The notes beneath the pieces were generated by a model, which saw only the letters and a program-made list of their open reading frames with translations, searched no databases and had not been told where the DNA came from. Shown here piece after piece: positions 62,431-64,000 of a stretch of 64,000 nucleotides of DNA. This DNA is from Warburgia ugandensis (Eukaryota; Streptophyta; Magnoliopsida; Canellales; Canellaceae): contig CP141137.1 of NCBI GenBank assembly GCA_035236585.1, positions 50,056,057 to 50,120,056 on the forward strand, read 5' to 3'. Numbering within the stretch: position 1 is the first letter of the stretch; each line of letters opens with the position of its first letter. The translations under genes were made by a program, and so were the position numbers.

Positions 62431-62728
62431 CCTCGCGTGTGGTAAGACACGCGGGGACGCGTGTCCCCTAAGGGGGAGAGGTTGTGAAGCCTTGGCCGAT
62501 GAGGGCGGGCCAAGAGGGCTGGCAGGCTTCTAGGCAAGGTGAAAGACTAAGAGTTAGTCCCACATCGCTAGGGGGAAAGTTACTGGGCTCTAGATAAGAG
62601 TGATGAGGACTTCCCTTGCAACGAGGCCTTTTCCCTGGACAACTGGGGAAGAACAAAACCGTGCGAGGTGTATGGGCACTCCGGCACGGACAATATCGTT
62701 GTAGGCTGTGGGCCCTCGGGCTGTTACA
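62431..62728 (+). mobile_element. inverted TRIM half-unit forming a hairpin with the second unit
   Basis: From 62431 the internal purine-tract side and a fourth LTR (62483-62728) appear in plus orientation. With 62081-62380 this forms an inverted repeat with arms of nearly 300 bp and a loop of about 50 bp. It ends GGCTGTTACA and is followed by CTTTC at 62729-62733. Confidence 0.83.
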
Positions 62729-64000
62729 CTTTCAGTGATGAAATCCGTAATTTGCTAATTCTTAGCCAGCTGCCAGAAAGTTGGAAAGGCACAGTTACTG
62801 CAATCAGTAGTTCTGCAGGAAAATCAAAATCAAAATTTGACGAGGTTGTTAGCATGATTTTGATAGAATAAATTAGGATGCAGTCATGTGAACCTCCCAG
62901 TTCAAGGTTAGCTTTGAACATTGATAGTAGAGGCAGAAGTTCCAAAAGAGGAAATGGTTATGGTAGATCACATAGCCACAACAGAGCAAAGAGTAAGGGG
63001 CCTCAATCCAAAAATTTCAATAAATCCCAAAACTAAAAAAATATAGAGTGTTGGAATTGTGGGAAGACATGACACTACAAAAATCAATGCAAGTGTTTAA
63101 AGAAAGAGCCAGAGGTAAAGGCAGAGGCAAATGTTGCTTCCACCTCAAGAGGAGATGATGCATTGATATGCTCTTTGGAAAGCAAACAGGAGTCTTGGGT
63201 GTTAGACTCTGGAGCATCATTTCACGCTACTTGACAGAAAGAACTCTTTGAGAGGTATGTCCCTGGAAACCTTGGAAAGGTATACCTTAGTGATGACCAA
63301 CCTTGTGCCATTGTTGGTAAAGGTATTGTGAAGATTAAGTTGAATGGGTCTATATGGGAGCTGAAGGATGTCAGGCATATTCCCGACCCAAGAAAGAACT
63401 TAATCTCAGTAGGACAGTTGGCTAGTGAAGGATACACCACGATCTTTTGTGGTGATGATTAGAAGATTTCAAAGGGTGCAATGATGATTGCTCAGTGTAA
63501 GAAGAGATGTCCTCTTTATATGGTAGCAGGGGAGTGCTTTTCTATTGCAGTTGCAATAGGAAGCAAAAACCCCAATCTATGGCACCAGAGACTCGGCCAC
63601 ATGAATGAAAAAGGGATGAAGATTATGCACTTGAAGGGGAAACTTCTAGGTCTACAGTCAGTAGAGATTTACAAGTGTGAAGATTGCATACTTGGAAAGC
63701 AAAAGAGGGTCAGCTTTCAGACAAGTGGCAGAACCCCAAAGAATGAGAAGCTAGAGCTTGTTCACTTTGATGCTTGAGGACCAACAACCGTCTCATCCAT
63801 GGGTGGGAAACACTACTTTGTGACTTTCATTTATGATCACTCTAGAAAGGCATGGGTTTACTTTTTAAAGCATAAGTCTAAAGTGTTTGATGCTTTCAGG
63901 AGATGGAAAGCTATGGTTGAAAATGAGACAGGTCTAAAGATCAAAAAGCTCATAACTGACATTGGTGGCGAATATGAAGACACTAGATTCAAGAAGTTCT

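Larger units (their letters stand above)
58024..64000 (+). mobile_element. Ty1/copia retrotransposon body, fossil, interrupted and cut by the window end
   Basis: Gag-like sequence (MALDKEKIKKFDGTNFGFWK) begins at 58122 and runs to about 58526. It then stops at a 4.2-kb insertion and the next part of gag follows from 62734. Further on come a zinc-knuckle-like region, a protease-like block with LDSGASFHAT, a GAG-pre-integrase block (LWHQRLGHMNEKGM) and the start of integrase with KHYFVTFIYDHSRKAWVYF, up to the window end. The style suggests a Tork/TNT1-like lineage. The copy is broken in several places besides the insertion, so it is an old, inactive fossil. Confidence 0.88.

Noticed and set aside
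61481-62728. Regularly repeated blocks resembling an array (CRISPR-like or satellite) and several 60-110-residue frames in them
   Set aside because: The blocks are LTRs with primer sites and purine tracts in a plant genome; the frames are GC-rich chance readings.

Overview
The window is nuclear DNA of a flowering plant. It is AT-rich, its genes have many short exons with GT-AG introns up to 5.6 kb, and the spaces and introns are loaded with plant SINE, RTE-type LINE, MITE and LTR-element copies. Au-like SINEs together with a dicot-style gene set suggest a large-genome dicot, perhaps magnoliid or early-diverging eudicot. That placement is inference; the sequence does not name the species.

Layout. 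(1) 1-19790, plus strand: most of a DEAH/DExH RNA helicase of the plant DExH3/DExH5 type with a C-terminal dsRNA-binding domain. The 5' exons lie outside the window, and 14 exons rebuild a continuous 875-residue C-terminal part. Its introns hold a foldback hairpin, two RTE LINE pieces, a hAT-like non-autonomous element and five SINE copies or pieces. (2) 19791-27400: intergenic, with a candidate solo LTR near 22.6-23.1 kb and a cluster of six SINE copies at 23.9-26.0 kb. (3) 27.85-39.76 kb, plus strand: a complete 12-coding-exon gene for base-exchange phosphatidylserine synthase (PSS1, 426 residues), with a non-coding first exon and two extremely short RTE insertions in introns. (4) 40.8-47.3 kb, minus strand: a broken acyl-ACP thioesterase (FATB-like) host gene, cut in two by a 5.2-kb non-coding LTR-type element. 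(5) 52.1-54.05 kb, plus strand: an intact three-exon GT61 glycosyltransferase gene whose start codon abuts a long GA microsatellite. (6) 57.55 kb to the window end: a fossil Ty1/copia element interrupted by a 4.2-kb composite of a long LTR and a cluster of very small TRIM-type elements, one of them inverted.

The three living genes are unrelated housekeeping or cell-wall genes and do not form a pathway: RNA helicase in RNA metabolism, PSS1 in ER phospholipid synthesis, GT61 in Golgi glycan synthesis. The strongest oddities are the TRIM cluster and its nesting, the 36- and 41-bp LINE insertions with clear target duplications, and the foldback hairpin between 27-bp direct repeats. No prokaryote-like system, CRISPR array or true tRNA/rRNA gene was found.
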